Counted from the first letter of the stretch, positions 33,517-42,709 are shown. The stretch is 64,000 nucleotides of DNA from JAKBEU01 sp036172095 (GCA_036172095.1 JAVHSH010000024.1:29746-93745), one strand, 5' to 3'. The notes: generated by a model from the letters alone, not told the origin. Translations and numbers: made by a program.

Positions 33517-35673
33517 ATGAAGAAATTCATAATTATTGTTTTGCTGTCGCTTCTTTTTTACACGCGTTTTATTGGTCTTGATTGGGGCTTACCATACCCC
33601 ATGCATCCGGATGAGCGCAATATGGCTGTAGCAATCCAACAGTTGAGTTGTTCTCGCCTTCCCACCAACTACCAACAACTAACTACTTGTTTAAATCCTC
33701 ACTTCTTTGCTTATGGCCAATTTCCCCTCTATCTTGCATACGGTGGTATCCAACTCAGTCATCTCATCTGGGGGGCAAATACTCAACCAACATATATTGA
33801 GGCCACAATGGCGCTTCGCATCCTTTCCGCACTATCGTCAGTCCTCTTGGTATTGGTCCTCATGAAAATAATGAGGCTTCTTGTCCCAAAAAAGAGTTTA
33901 TCAACTTTGAACTTTAAACTTCTGGCCTTTATATTCCTTATTTTCCAGCCATATGCGATCCAATTTGCCCATTTTGGCACAACCGAAAGCCTCCTGATGT
34001 TATTTTTTGCTCTCATCGTTTATTTTTCCCTTAAACTAATCGCTAATCGCTATTCACCACTAGTTACTATTCTATTTCTTGGTCTATTCTCCGGTCTAGC
34101 GTTGGGAACAAAGATGTCCTCGCTGATTTTTTTAGCAATTCCTGTTTTTATAGTGGTTTATTCTGGATTCATATTTAAATCTGCGACAGGTGTCAGCGGC
34201 AGAGTCTATCGTTTTATTATTTTGTCATTTGTCTATTTGTCTATTTGTTTATTAGTATTCGCCCTCTCCTCCCCTCATTCCCTCCTCAATTGGAATGATT
34301 TTATCGGCTCGATGAACTATGAATCAGCGATTGGATTGGGCACATACAAGGCTTTTTATACGCGTCAATTTGAGAATACAATTCCTTTATTATTCCAATT
34401 TGAAAAGATCCTTCCCTACGTCCTTGGTTGGCCACAACTGATATTAGGTATATTGGGTTTCATTTTTCTTCCTTCATATATCGTAAAAAGAATTTTGCAG
34501 GTGGCACTAGTGAAGGGCCCCATCACGCGCGGAAAAAGTGCCGCCAGCAGGCTATGGCAGCTTTTGAGCACTGATGGGAAGCTATCACTAGTGACAGAAT
34601 CTGCAAAATTGATAGACATCTTGCGTTTCGCCCTCCTTCTTAGTTTCCTTCCCGTCTCTTTCTTTTTCGCTAAATGGACTCGTTTTATCGCCCCCGCTTT
34701 CCCCATCTTTTCATTGTTCGCCATACTATTTTTGATTCATTTTCTGAGGAAAAACAGGGTTATTTTTACCCTTGTAGTATTTGCGACCATCATTCCTGGC
34801 GTAGCCTATCTTTCCGTCTATCTTACTCCCGATATTCGCTTTACTGCGTCGGGATGGATATATAAGAACATTCCGGCCCAAAGCAAAATTCTCACTGAGA
34901 CAGCGAACGTGATTGATTTGCCCATCATCTCACCAACCTATCAAGAAACACCTAAAAACTATCTCATAAGCTCCTTTAATTTTTATGATTTAGATGTGGA
35001 TCATCAATTGCAATTGGACCTTTCTGGAGCCTTAAATCAGGCTGATTACATTATTGTTCCTTCTCGAAGGATATTCAAAAATCATCCTAAAAATATGTAT
35101 CCAATTCTCGCTGATTATTACGAAAAACTATTCTCCTCAACTGGGGAATATGAAAAAATCATTGAGTTTAGTTCTTATCCCAAAATCACATTGTTTGGGA
35201 AAAATCTCATTGAGCTACCAGATGAAAACGCTGAAGAAACCTGGACAGTTTTTGATCACCCAGTAGTACGAATATATAAGCGAATCACAAATAATAAATC
35301 ACAAATATCAAATCAAATAAAAACTACAAATAACAAAATAGAATTTTCAAAGTATCAGACAACTCGTTACCAATTACTAACCACCAACTACTCTCTTCTC
35401 GTCGCTGATACTCCCGAAAAGTGGAAGCAAGGATTGATGTTTGTGACAAATAAGCAGGATATTGGAGGATTGGATGGAATGATTTTTAATTTTCCCGACA
35501 GCCAGATACGGACTTTCTGGAATAAAAATACGCTTTCCCATTTGACACTCTATTGGATTGCGAATGGAAAGGTTATTGGGATATCTGACCTCCCTTCAAT
35601 TATTGAAACAAAAGTTGTGACAACAGTCTCTTCGCCTTCTGCTGCAGATACGGTCATTGAGATTATCCGATGA
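33517..35673 (+). CDS. Membrane glycosyltransferase (GT39/ArnT-like) fused to a DUF192 domain, with in-frame repeats
   Basis: 718 residues. N-terminal ~570 residues: about eleven membrane helices and a first loop GLDWGLPYPMHPDERNM with acidic residues (Asp-Glu) like the catalytic loop of GT39/GT83 lipid-linked sugar transferases. The last ~105 residues (WKQGLMF, GGLDGMIFNFPD, FWNKNTLSHLTLYWI, SPSAADTVIEI) match the DUF192 family, normally a separate small protein. The frame holds several repeats: heptamers at 33662-33692, 34032-34062 and 35281-35400, and structured element E5 (34491-34610, residues ~325-365). All keep frame. Whether the product is intact in function is uncertain. Confidence 0.8.
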   Translation: MKKFIIIVLLSLLFYTRFIGLDWGLPYPMHPDERNMAVAIQQLSCSRLPTNYQQLTTCLNPHFFAYGQFPLYLAYGGIQLSHLIWGANTQPTYIEATMALRILSALSSVLLVLVLMKIMRLLVPKKSLSTLNFKLLAFIFLIFQPYAIQFAHFGTTESLLMLFFALIVYFSLKLIANRYSPLVTILFLGLFSGLALGTKMSSLIFLAIPVFIVVYSGFIFKSATGVSGRVYRFIILSFVYLSICLLVFALSSPHSLLNWNDFIGSMNYESAIGLGTYKAFYTRQFENTIPLLFQFEKILPYVLGWPQLILGILGFIFLPSYIVKRILQVALVKGPITRGKSAASRLWQLLSTDGKLSLVTESAKLIDILRFALLLSFLPVSFFFAKWTRFIAPAFPIFSLFAILFLIHFLRKNRVIFTLVVFATIIPGVAYLSVYLTPDIRFTASGWIYKNIPAQSKILTETANVIDLPIISPTYQETPKNYLISSFNFYDLDVDHQLQLDLSGALNQADYIIVPSRRIFKNHPKNMYPILADYYEKLFSSTGEYEKIIEFSSYPKITLFGKNLIELPDENAEETWTVFDHPVVRIYKRITNNKSQISNQIKTTNNKIEFSKYQTTRYQLLTTNYSLLVADTPEKWKQGLMFVTNKQDIGGLDGMIFNFPDSQIRTFWNKNTLSHLTLYWIANGKVIGISDLPSIIETKVVTTVSSPSAADTVIEIIR
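34491..34610 (+). repeat. Structured dispersed element, copy E5 (in frame inside a GT gene)
   Basis: Outer stem AATTTTGCAG (34491-34500) with CTGCAAAATT (34601-34610), ten perfect pairs. Conserved GTGG and GACAGAAT loop strands. Inner stem CACTAGTGA (34505-34513) with TCACTAGTG (34585-34593), nine pairs. Stem CCCATCA/TGATGGG. Apical arm AAAAAGTGCC (34533-34542) with GGCAGCTTTT (34556-34565). Encodes about 40 residues of the transferase in the sense direction (contains ALVKGPITRGKSAASRLWQ). Confidence 0.85.
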
Positions 35674-36852
35674 TTATTTATCAAGCGCGTCAAGCCCGGG
35701 AAGCGTGCCTTTTTCGATAAGCTCAAGCATCGCTCCTCCTCCTGTTGAAATGTGGGTAATTTGATCAAGATATTCTTTTTTAGAAATCGCTGATAGCGTG
35801 TCTCCTCCCCCTACAATCGAAACTGCGCTTGTATTATGGGCAATTGCATAATATATAAAGTCCGTACCCCTTCGAAAGGCTGGATTTTCAAAATACCCCA
35901 CAGGTCCGTTCCAAATTATAGTCCTTGCAGTTGTGATGATTGAGCCATATTTTGCCTGACTATCTGGTCCTATATCTAAAATTGTCGCGCCTGATGGTAT
36001 TTTGTCTATCTGTACCACTTCACCCCCATCTTTACTATTCTCCTTATCACCGATTACTACATCGGTCGGTAGAACAATAGTCGTATTTTTTTCTCGTGCA
36101 AGATGTATCAGTTGACGTGCTTTAGCGACTTTTTCATACTCGCAGTAACTTTTTCCTATGTCGATTCCTTGTGCACATAAGAATGTATTTGCAAGTCCAC
36201 CCCCAATTAATATTGAGTCTGCAATTTCCATTAGTTTGCCTATGATGTTTATTTTTGTGTCAATTTTTGATCCTCCTATAATCGCAATAAATGGCTTCTG
36301 GGGCTCATTGACAACCTTATTAATCATAGTGACCTCTTTTTTCAAAAGAAGTCCTCCATAAGAGGGAAGAAAGTGGGGAACTCCAACGATTGATGCTTGA
36401 ATACGGTGAGATTGTCCAAATGCATCATTGACGAATACCTCAGCTATGTTGGCAAGTTTTTTTGCAAATTCTAAATTGTCTGTTTCCTCTTCAGGATAAA
36501 AACGAATATTTTCCAGAACAAGTATGTCATTGGTTGATTGCTTTAAAAAAGTATCTTTGTTTTCTGTCAAAAAATCGTTCACAAGGGTTATGGTATTCTC
36601 AGGAAAGTACTTTTGTAATCTCTCAACAACCACGTTTAAGGAAAATTTTGGGTCACGAGTTTTTGGTCTTCCCAAATATGATACAAGAATAATCTTGTTA
36701 TCATTTTTTAGTAAATAATGAATTGTAGGAAGTATCTGCTGTATACGTGCATCATTAGCGATTGTGTTATTCGCGTTGAGAGAAACATTTACATCTACCC
36801 TCAACATGACCGTTTTATTGATTATTTCAACCTCGTCGATATATTTGATCAT
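35674..36852 (-). CDS. pgk: Phosphoglycerate kinase
   Basis: Makes ATP from 1,3-bisphosphoglycerate in lower glycolysis. Start at 36852 (MIKYIDEVEI) gives 392 residues. Motifs: RVDVNVSL (substrate), YLGRP, LENIRFYPEE, VNDAFGQSHR, IGGSKIDTK, GGGLANTFL, and the C-terminal hinge IVGGGDTLSA and STGGGAMLEL. Complete. It forms a glycolytic block with gap and fba on the same strand. Confidence 0.96.
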   Translation of the reverse strand: MIKYIDEVEIINKTVMLRVDVNVSLNANNTIANDARIQQILPTIHYLLKNDNKIILVSYLGRPKTRDPKFSLNVVVERLQKYFPENTITLVNDFLTENKDTFLKQSTNDILVLENIRFYPEEETDNLEFAKKLANIAEVFVNDAFGQSHRIQASIVGVPHFLPSYGGLLLKKEVTMINKVVNEPQKPFIAIIGGSKIDTKINIIGKLMEIADSILIGGGLANTFLCAQGIDIGKSYCEYEKVAKARQLIHLAREKNTTIVLPTDVVIGDKENSKDGGEVVQIDKIPSGATILDIGPDSQAKYGSIITTARTIIWNGPVGYFENPAFRRGTDFIYYAIAHNTSAVSIVGGGDTLSAISKKEYLDQITHISTGGGAMLELIEKGTLPGLDALDK

Positions 36853-37023
36853 GGTAATAAATGACAAATAACAAATTTTTAATAACAAATTAAATATCAA
36901 GGTGGAGTATTTTTGGAATTGCGCTGGAGATGCCCTGTTTGAGCACTCGAATTACCTCGTGCGAGTTCATCGTAAGCGCAAGAACAGAAAATACGGAACC
37001 ATTGGAATCTGGTATGATACCTA
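36853..37023. other. Spacer between gap and pgk with a heptamer tract
   Basis: 171 bases. The half next to pgk has seven-base words (AATAAAT, GACAAAT, AACAAAT, TTTTAAT, AACAAAT). The rest is unremarkable and non-coding by eye. Confidence 0.5.
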
Positions 37024-38037
37024 TCAAACAAAATCACTCACCTTTTCCACCAAATCCACTATCCTACATGAATATCCCCACTCATTGTCATACCACCCAA
37101 ATACTTTGAGCAATTTTCCATTTATCACTTTTGTATAATTTGCATCAAAAATACAAGAATGGGTGTCTCCAATGAAGTCGGATGATACAAGCGGCGCAGT
37201 TTCGTATCCAAGCACCGTTTTCATATCTCCCTCTGCATGTTTTTTAAATGCGGCGTTTATTTCTTCAGCTATCACGTCTTTTTTCATAACTGCTGAAATA
37301 TCTGTAAACGATACTGTCGGTGTTGGAACACGGACAGACATGCCGTCGAGTTTTCCTTTAAGTTCTGGGATGACTTTCCCGACAGCTTTTGCAGCCCCGG
37401 TTGTCGATGGTCCCATATTAAGGGCAGCAGCACGTGACCTATCCGGCTTTTTGTTTGATTCGTCAAGAAGGCTTTGTGTCGCTGTATATGAATGTATCGT
37501 CGTCAAATATCCCATCTCAATGCCAAACTCTCTTTCAAGAATCTTAAACATTGGTGCGGCACAATTGGTTGTACATGAAGCATTTGAAATGACCACTTCA
37601 TCTTTCCAGTTAATTACGTCATCGTTCACTCCAAGTACAACATGTGTCGTCTCTTGATCTTTCGAAGGGGCAGTAAGTATTACTTTTTTAACTGTTCCTC
37701 GCACATGCTTCATGAGGTCTTCTTTCTTAGTAAATGCACCTGTTGCGTCAATGACCACGTCTACCCCATACTTTTCCCAAGGAATTAAGGAAATATCATC
37801 GTTCATAAGTGCAGGAATCTTTTTTCCATCGACCGAGATGAAATCAGCTCCCGCCTCAACTTTCTTTCCAAATCGACGATAGACAGAATCATATTGCAAT
37901 AAATAAGCAAGCATATCAGGTGGTGTCTTTCGGGTATTTATTGCTACAATTTCAAACGTTCCTCTCTCAAATGCAATACGTGTAACAGCTCGTCCAATCC
38001 TTCCAAACCCATTAAGTCCGACTTTAATTTTTTTCAT
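37024..38037 (-). CDS. gap: Glyceraldehyde-3-phosphate dehydrogenase
   Basis: 337 residues from the ATG at 38037 (MKKIKVGLNGFGRIGR); a longer frame to 38148 overlaps fba and is rejected. NAD-binding Rossmann fold with GLNGFGRIGR, catalytic Cys in SNASCTTNCAAP, and His in TIHSYTATQ; C-terminal WYDNEWGYSCR. Complete and typical. Part of the fba-gap-pgk block. Confidence 0.97.
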   Translation of the reverse strand: MKKIKVGLNGFGRIGRAVTRIAFERGTFEIVAINTRKTPPDMLAYLLQYDSVYRRFGKKVEAGADFISVDGKKIPALMNDDISLIPWEKYGVDVVIDATGAFTKKEDLMKHVRGTVKKVILTAPSKDQETTHVVLGVNDDVINWKDEVVISNASCTTNCAAPMFKILEREFGIEMGYLTTIHSYTATQSLLDESNKKPDRSRAAALNMGPSTTGAAKAVGKVIPELKGKLDGMSVRVPTPTVSFTDISAVMKKDVIAEEINAAFKKHAEGDMKTVLGYETAPLVSSDFIGDTHSCIFDANYTKVINGKLLKVFGWYDNEWGYSCRIVDLVEKVSDFV

Positions 38038-38059
38038 AATTGCACTAGATTGATAATAA

Positions 38060-39274
38060 TTATTTTGTATTTTCAACTTGTAATTCATGTAGTATGAGTC
38101 GGACTTCTTTCTCAAGCCCCTCCATGACATTTTTTTTATGGTCTGCATTCATTTTCCATATCCGTTCCTTGAATGGACCGTTCGCCTTCTTTCTTGTCTT
38201 GTAATAAAACTGCTCATCTGTCTGCTCTTCTTTACGTTCTGATACACAGTTTACATCCAGCCACGTGTAGATTTCTTTTCTTAAGTCATCTGGCATAAAT
38301 TCAAAGATAATATTCTGAAATCCTGTCGCCAAATGGATCTCGACAGTATTGACTGCTGGGAAATTGTGGAACATCGCTGTGGGAAGTGTTGACGCTCCAT
38401 GCTGGACTGGCCCTCCCATCTTATATGTTTCTCTGGCGACTTTGCCAATCGTTTCCAAAACGGTGAAATCAACAATCGCCTGTTTGATTGTCCCATCAGG
38501 CATCACAATCCCCCCATGGCTTGTTCCGGTTTGGACACTTACTTTCGACAATCCGGGTTTTGTTTTGTTCCGTTCCCCTTCCACAAGTTGCATATACGCT
38601 TCAAATTCGCCCACGGTGCTGTTTTTCCCACCGATATGGCCAATCTCACCGCCTACTGAAACAGTGACACCCTTTGGTTCGATTTCACGGATGTAATCGG
38701 TAAGGACTGCGGTCATGTGCGCATTTTCTTTTTGTTGTTCTTTCAGATCAGTCTTCGTAAGATCAACCAGTGTCGACGCATCGATATCGATGTTATAAAA
38801 TCCTGCATCAACCGCTGTTTTTATGAATTTCTTCAATACTTCCGCTTGTCCTTTTGGGTCTGTTGCATATTTTTCCGCTGAAAATTGTGTGTGATCTGCT
38901 TGGATATAGACAGGGCCCTGCCAATTTTCCGCAATAGCTGCAGCAAGGACGGATGTTGCAAACTCATCGTGGGTTTGGGCGGTATAAGTTGATTCGCCTC
39001 GTGCAATTTCAAAAATGCCGGCACGGATATTTTTTTCTTTCATGAGGCGGAAGATAAGACGTCCGAAGTCATATGTAAGGTTTCGCAAATTAAAGGCAGG
39101 GATAGTCGCGTTTGAATGCTTCCCTTGTCCATATTCCATATAAAACTGATGGATTGAGGCTGGATAGACTCCATGTTTTTCTGCAAGTGAGCGAATCTCA
39201 AGTCGCGCTTTCTTTCGCTCGTCTTCCGAACTATTAAATACTGAAGTGTAGACCAAAGTATCAATATTATTCAT
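38060..39274 (-). CDS. fba: Class II fructose/tagatose-bisphosphate aldolase family protein
   Basis: 404 residues, longer than the usual ~290-350. Zinc ligands of class II aldolases appear: QADHTQF (His), GGEIGHIGG (acid and His), and SHGGIVMP (His); DIDAS is the catalytic acid segment. The C-terminal ~80 residues are a basic helical extension. It lies upstream of gap and pgk, fitting glycolysis or gluconeogenesis. Exact sugar specificity is not certain. Confidence 0.85.
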   Translation of the reverse strand: MNNIDTLVYTSVFNSSEDERKKARLEIRSLAEKHGVYPASIHQFYMEYGQGKHSNATIPAFNLRNLTYDFGRLIFRLMKEKNIRAGIFEIARGESTYTAQTHDEFATSVLAAAIAENWQGPVYIQADHTQFSAEKYATDPKGQAEVLKKFIKTAVDAGFYNIDIDASTLVDLTKTDLKEQQKENAHMTAVLTDYIREIEPKGVTVSVGGEIGHIGGKNSTVGEFEAYMQLVEGERNKTKPGLSKVSVQTGTSHGGIVMPDGTIKQAIVDFTVLETIGKVARETYKMGGPVQHGASTLPTAMFHNFPAVNTVEIHLATGFQNIIFEFMPDDLRKEIYTWLDVNCVSERKEEQTDEQFYYKTRKKANGPFKERIWKMNADHKKNVMEGLEKEVRLILHELQVENTK

Positions 39275-39320
39275 AGGAGCGGTATACTACTAATAACATT
39301 AATTATTATACTAAATACAT

Positions 39321-39713
39321 ATGGACTGTATATTCTGCAAAATAATAGCGGGAGAAATTCCCAGTTACAAAGTATATGAGGATGAATTGTTTGTTGGATT
39401 TTTGGATATCTTTCCTCTCAGCAAGGGCAATACACTTCTTATCCCAAAGAAACATTACCGATGGGTCAATGATGTTCCAGAGTTCGGAAAATACTGGGAG
39501 GCAGCACGAAAAATTACTCGTTCCATTGAAAAAAATTTAGGGGCAACATCCATTTCATATCTCACTTTCGGAGAAGAAGTCCCTCATGCTCATATCCGTA
39601 TTATCCCTCGCTATGGAGCAGAAGATATGTATTTGACTCTTAGGAAACCTCAAACTTATACAAAAGAAGAGATGGAGAAAATACAAAACAAAATTAGAAG
39701 CTTGTCATCATGA
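39321..39713 (+). CDS. HIT-family nucleotide hydrolase
   Basis: 130 residues. Starts DCIFCKIIAGEIPSYKVYEDE, the classic Hint/HIT N-terminus with CxxC; motif HAHIRIIPR near 92-100 in place of H-x-H-x-H, so the last His is Arg while the nucleophilic middle His is kept. Probably hydrolyses adenosine phosphoramidates or dinucleotides. Its 3' end overlaps the convergent pilin-like gene by 20 bases. Confidence 0.9.
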   Translation: MDCIFCKIIAGEIPSYKVYEDELFVGFLDIFPLSKGNTLLIPKKHYRWVNDVPEFGKYWEAARKITRSIEKNLGATSISYLTFGEEVPHAHIRIIPRYGAEDMYLTLRKPQTYTKEEMEKIQNKIRSLSS

Positions 39714-40485
39714 AGCTCGATGGGATTTGAGGATAGCTTTGGAAAAGTTGGACTTTCTTGACTACTCCGCTTTGTGTGCGGGCTTCTGAATCGATTGTTT
39801 TTCCTTGAGTGGGGAGATTGTTGATTCCTCCCTCATCTTTGAATCCCAATTTTGTTCTCCCACCATATACCTTCACGAAGGCAACTGTTCCATTTGTAAT
39901 AGAAAGAGGGGCTGGGGTTTTCCATTGGAATGCAATGTCATCTATCTGTGTAGGAGTATTTGATGCAAGGGTAGCAAAATTAATGGTTGCCGCGCAGGTA
40001 TTGTATGCATATCTTGTTTGTGTACTCATATTAGATACAACAAGGACTTCAACACTTGGACACTGCCCGACCTCAGACAGAAAATATATTCCCAAATTAC
40101 CCGACCATGGATTTGCAAATGAGGGATAGTCAGATAAATAGAATGTATATTGCTCATCTTTTTGGAGGAGGGGTGAAATGAATGTTACTTTATTCACAGC
40201 AACAACTTTCGCATTACCCGATATTCCCTGAGTTGAAAAGTCTCCCAATGTCGAGATGGGGATATTTGTCCCAACGGACTGCTTTATGACGGAATCAATT
40301 CCAGCCTCAGCTGCAGCGAGAGCTTTTTGTGAATCTTCTTCCAGTTTTGCCACCTGTGTTTCAGTTGTGGAATTGAAAGCGATAGTCATGACGACGGTTA
40401 CAACTGTTGCAAGCAACATTATGGCTATAAGTAGTACTTGTCCTTGTCTATTTTTGTTATTGGAATTTGGAATTTGATTTGTCAT
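39694..40485 (-). CDS. PilX-like pilin/secretion-associated protein
   Basis: 263 residues. A short basic lead ending GQVLLIAIMLLATVVTVVMTIAF looks like a PilX/prepilin-type helix, followed by a coiled region STTETQVAKLEEDSQKALAAAEAGIDS, a hallmark of PilX-type minor pilins. The rest is beta-rich. Its gene ends the operon begun by the secreted protein at 40508-42709. The N-terminus is partly encoded by heptamer words (GGAATTT). Likely acts in type IV pilus or surface assembly. Confidence 0.7.
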   Translation of the reverse strand: MTNQIPNSNNKNRQGQVLLIAIMLLATVVTVVMTIAFNSTTETQVAKLEEDSQKALAAAEAGIDSVIKQSVGTNIPISTLGDFSTQGISGNAKVVAVNKVTFISPLLQKDEQYTFYLSDYPSFANPWSGNLGIYFLSEVGQCPSVEVLVVSNMSTQTRYAYNTCAATINFATLASNTPTQIDDIAFQWKTPAPLSITNGTVAFVKVYGGRTKLGFKDEGGINNLPTQGKTIDSEARTQSGVVKKVQLFQSYPQIPSSFMMTSF

Positions 40486-40507
40486 TTGTTATTTATCATT
40501 TGTATTT

Positions 40508-42709
40508 CTACTGTATCTGTCTCCAATCATACGTACTTGTCGATAAATATGGCAACACATTCACATATATTTGTATATCGAATACGACAAGAAGGGACGG
40601 CATACGTCCGTCAGCTTGCAATCTGTCTAATTGGAGAGCTGATTCATCGATGAGGTTTCCTTTTATCTTTAAGCCACTTGCAGATACTCCTGTTGAAACA
40701 GTTTGACCGATTAAAATACCATCGATTTCCGTAACTGAAGGATCAATAATGATGTCTTTTGCAAGGACAACAACTGATCCTCCTACTGGAATAAAGTTGG
40801 TACTAAATGTTGCAGATCCTCCTTGTACGACGAGGACAACTTTTTTTCCATTAAATAACGTAGGGTCTGAAAGGATGATTGATGAGGAAATGCTATAAAT
40901 TCCGTCTCCAGTAATCTCTGAAAGATTGGTATTGGTGATCGTCTTGAAATCTTTTCGTGCTTTTATGTAATCGATATATTTCAAATAGGTGATGTCATCT
41001 GTGTGTGAATATGAACTTGTATACCAATTATTCGCTGAATATGCCGTACTCGCTGGACCAACTGCTACTGGACTATTTTGAGCAATGGTGCCTGGAGTTG
41101 TCCCTTCAATGAAAAATTTACCTACCCCTATTATCGAATCGTCCCCGCTTGCATCAAATAGTTTCATAGTGTTGGGAAGGTAGTTCTGTCTCCCGTTTTC
41201 TCGTGAATTAAAAGATGTTTGCGAAAGTTTAAACCAACCGCTTGTGCCTGATCCACCAGAATATGTGAGGAACATGGGGATATTGGAGCGGTCAACTAAA
41301 TCCCCTGCCGTTGCAGTAATATCTACTCCAGCTCCGCCACATGCATCGCCAGCTCTCCAGATTGCTTCAGAATATCCAGGATACGATGCGTTAAGAGTAA
41401 GTGTGGTTGTTGGGACGGTGCAAAGACCTCGTGAATTATCAATCGTAATATCACATTCATATCTGGTGTTCGATTTCGCTTTACAGGTAGTTGTTACTCC
41501 GGTATTTGGATTTGTGGTAGGAGCAAATGTAAAACTATTTTTGTCGAGTGTGATATCTGAATAACAAATGCCACTGACTTTTTCAGTAAATGGTCCCTCT
41601 ATATGAATTGTGGGGTACGGAATCGGCGAAGGTACAACAGCAGTAACGACAGGTGATGAAAAACTAGATCTGGTATCAAAGGCATCACGGGAGCGGACCT
41701 GGAAATAAAGAGTTGTCCCTGGGATATATGATGATCCCGCTGTTTTACTCGTCCCCGCTTGCCAGGCATCAGCCCAGATGAGTGGACTAAATCCAACTGC
41801 AGTACTTCCTTGTGGATGATAGGGTGTTGCATTCATTCCAGAACATCCATTATCTGCTGCAACTGCATTCCATGTATAGGTTGGGACGTATTGATCGGTA
41901 CAGGAAGGATTCGATGCTGCAAAAGTTACAGCTCCCCCACTTGGAGCATTAGGAGCTGTTATATCGATTGATGTATTCACATTTGTGACTGCTGAACAGT
42001 TTGAAAGTGGACCATTATCAGCACAGACTTTTATCGTATGTGCCCCTGCAGTGAGTGTGACCGCCCTACTATATGGACTTGTACCAGCAGCAATACCTGA
42101 TGCTATTGTCGATGCTCCATCCATAATATAAAACGTGTTACTACCCGCAGAACAGGCATATCCCCATGCGTTTCCACAACCGGTTGTAGCACCGAATGTC
42201 CAATTTACCGCCGTAGATCCATTAGTGGTACAGGTGGGTGTTACTGAGGTAATAACAGGAGCCTGGGGTGGTCCATCAACACAGGCACAAGCGACCGGAT
42301 TGGTTGCACCACATGGTCTTACAGGTGCTGTACATTGAATCGGACAGGTATTATTTGAACTACAGGTGCACGTATCAGTTCGTGTATTTGAGTTACCGCA
42401 GTTTGTTGAACAGGTTCCTGGAGTCCATGTCGCTGTTCTTGTTCCACTTCCCGTACATTCGTCACCTGTATTACATGGACTTGTAGTATCCCATCCTGTG
42501 TTTGCCTGACATGTTGTGTTGGTTGCGCCATTGCACTGATTAAATTTGCTTCCGCAGGTATCATTCCCACCATTACATGTAATCCCAACTCCAGTACATC
42601 CATATTCTGCACATCCTGTCTCACCACAAATACGGGCGGAAATAGCTGTAGACGAAAAAAATGCGAAGAAAAAAATAGCTATAAAAAAGGATATTACAAG
42701 TCGCTTCAT
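40508..42709 (-). CDS. Large secreted Cys-rich surface protein (FN3-like domains)
   Basis: 733 residues from the ATG at 42709 (MKRLVISFFIAIFFF). Signal peptide (~1-24), a Cys-rich region (~26-160) with many C-x-G-x-C words, then beta-rich segments of FN3-like character (PQAPVITSVTPTC, TAPNAPSGGAVTFAAS), and a C-terminal domain with VVVLAKDIIIDPSVTEIDGILIG and KIKGNLIDESALQLDRL, ending SYDWRQIQ-like text (STYDWRQIQ). I recall this type of C-terminus from Candidate Phyla surface proteins next to PilX-like genes, as here. Function not known; probably cell-surface or pilus-associated. Confidence 0.65.
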   Translation of the reverse strand: MKRLVISFFIAIFFFAFFSSTAISARICGETGCAEYGCTGVGITCNGGNDTCGSKFNQCNGATNTTCQANTGWDTTSPCNTGDECTGSGTRTATWTPGTCSTNCGNSNTRTDTCTCSSNNTCPIQCTAPVRPCGATNPVACACVDGPPQAPVITSVTPTCTTNGSTAVNWTFGATTGCGNAWGYACSAGSNTFYIMDGASTIASGIAAGTSPYSRAVTLTAGAHTIKVCADNGPLSNCSAVTNVNTSIDITAPNAPSGGAVTFAASNPSCTDQYVPTYTWNAVAADNGCSGMNATPYHPQGSTAVGFSPLIWADAWQAGTSKTAGSSYIPGTTLYFQVRSRDAFDTRSSFSSPVVTAVVPSPIPYPTIHIEGPFTEKVSGICYSDITLDKNSFTFAPTTNPNTGVTTTCKAKSNTRYECDITIDNSRGLCTVPTTTLTLNASYPGYSEAIWRAGDACGGAGVDITATAGDLVDRSNIPMFLTYSGGSGTSGWFKLSQTSFNSRENGRQNYLPNTMKLFDASGDDSIIGVGKFFIEGTTPGTIAQNSPVAVGPASTAYSANNWYTSSYSHTDDITYLKYIDYIKARKDFKTITNTNLSEITGDGIYSISSSIILSDPTLFNGKKVVLVVQGGSATFSTNFIPVGGSVVVLAKDIIIDPSVTEIDGILIGQTVSTGVSASGLKIKGNLIDESALQLDRLQADGRMPSLLVVFDIQIYVNVLPYLSTSTYDWRQIQ

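Noticed and set aside
4128..34610. Integron attC sites or a CRISPR array
   Set aside because: No RYYYAAC/GTTRRRY core sites and no integrase; the copies are kilobases apart with no regular spacing.
37024..38148. Longer form of the GAPDH gene
   Set aside because: The extension overlaps fba and lacks family similarity; the start at 38037 gives the exact GAPDH N-terminus.
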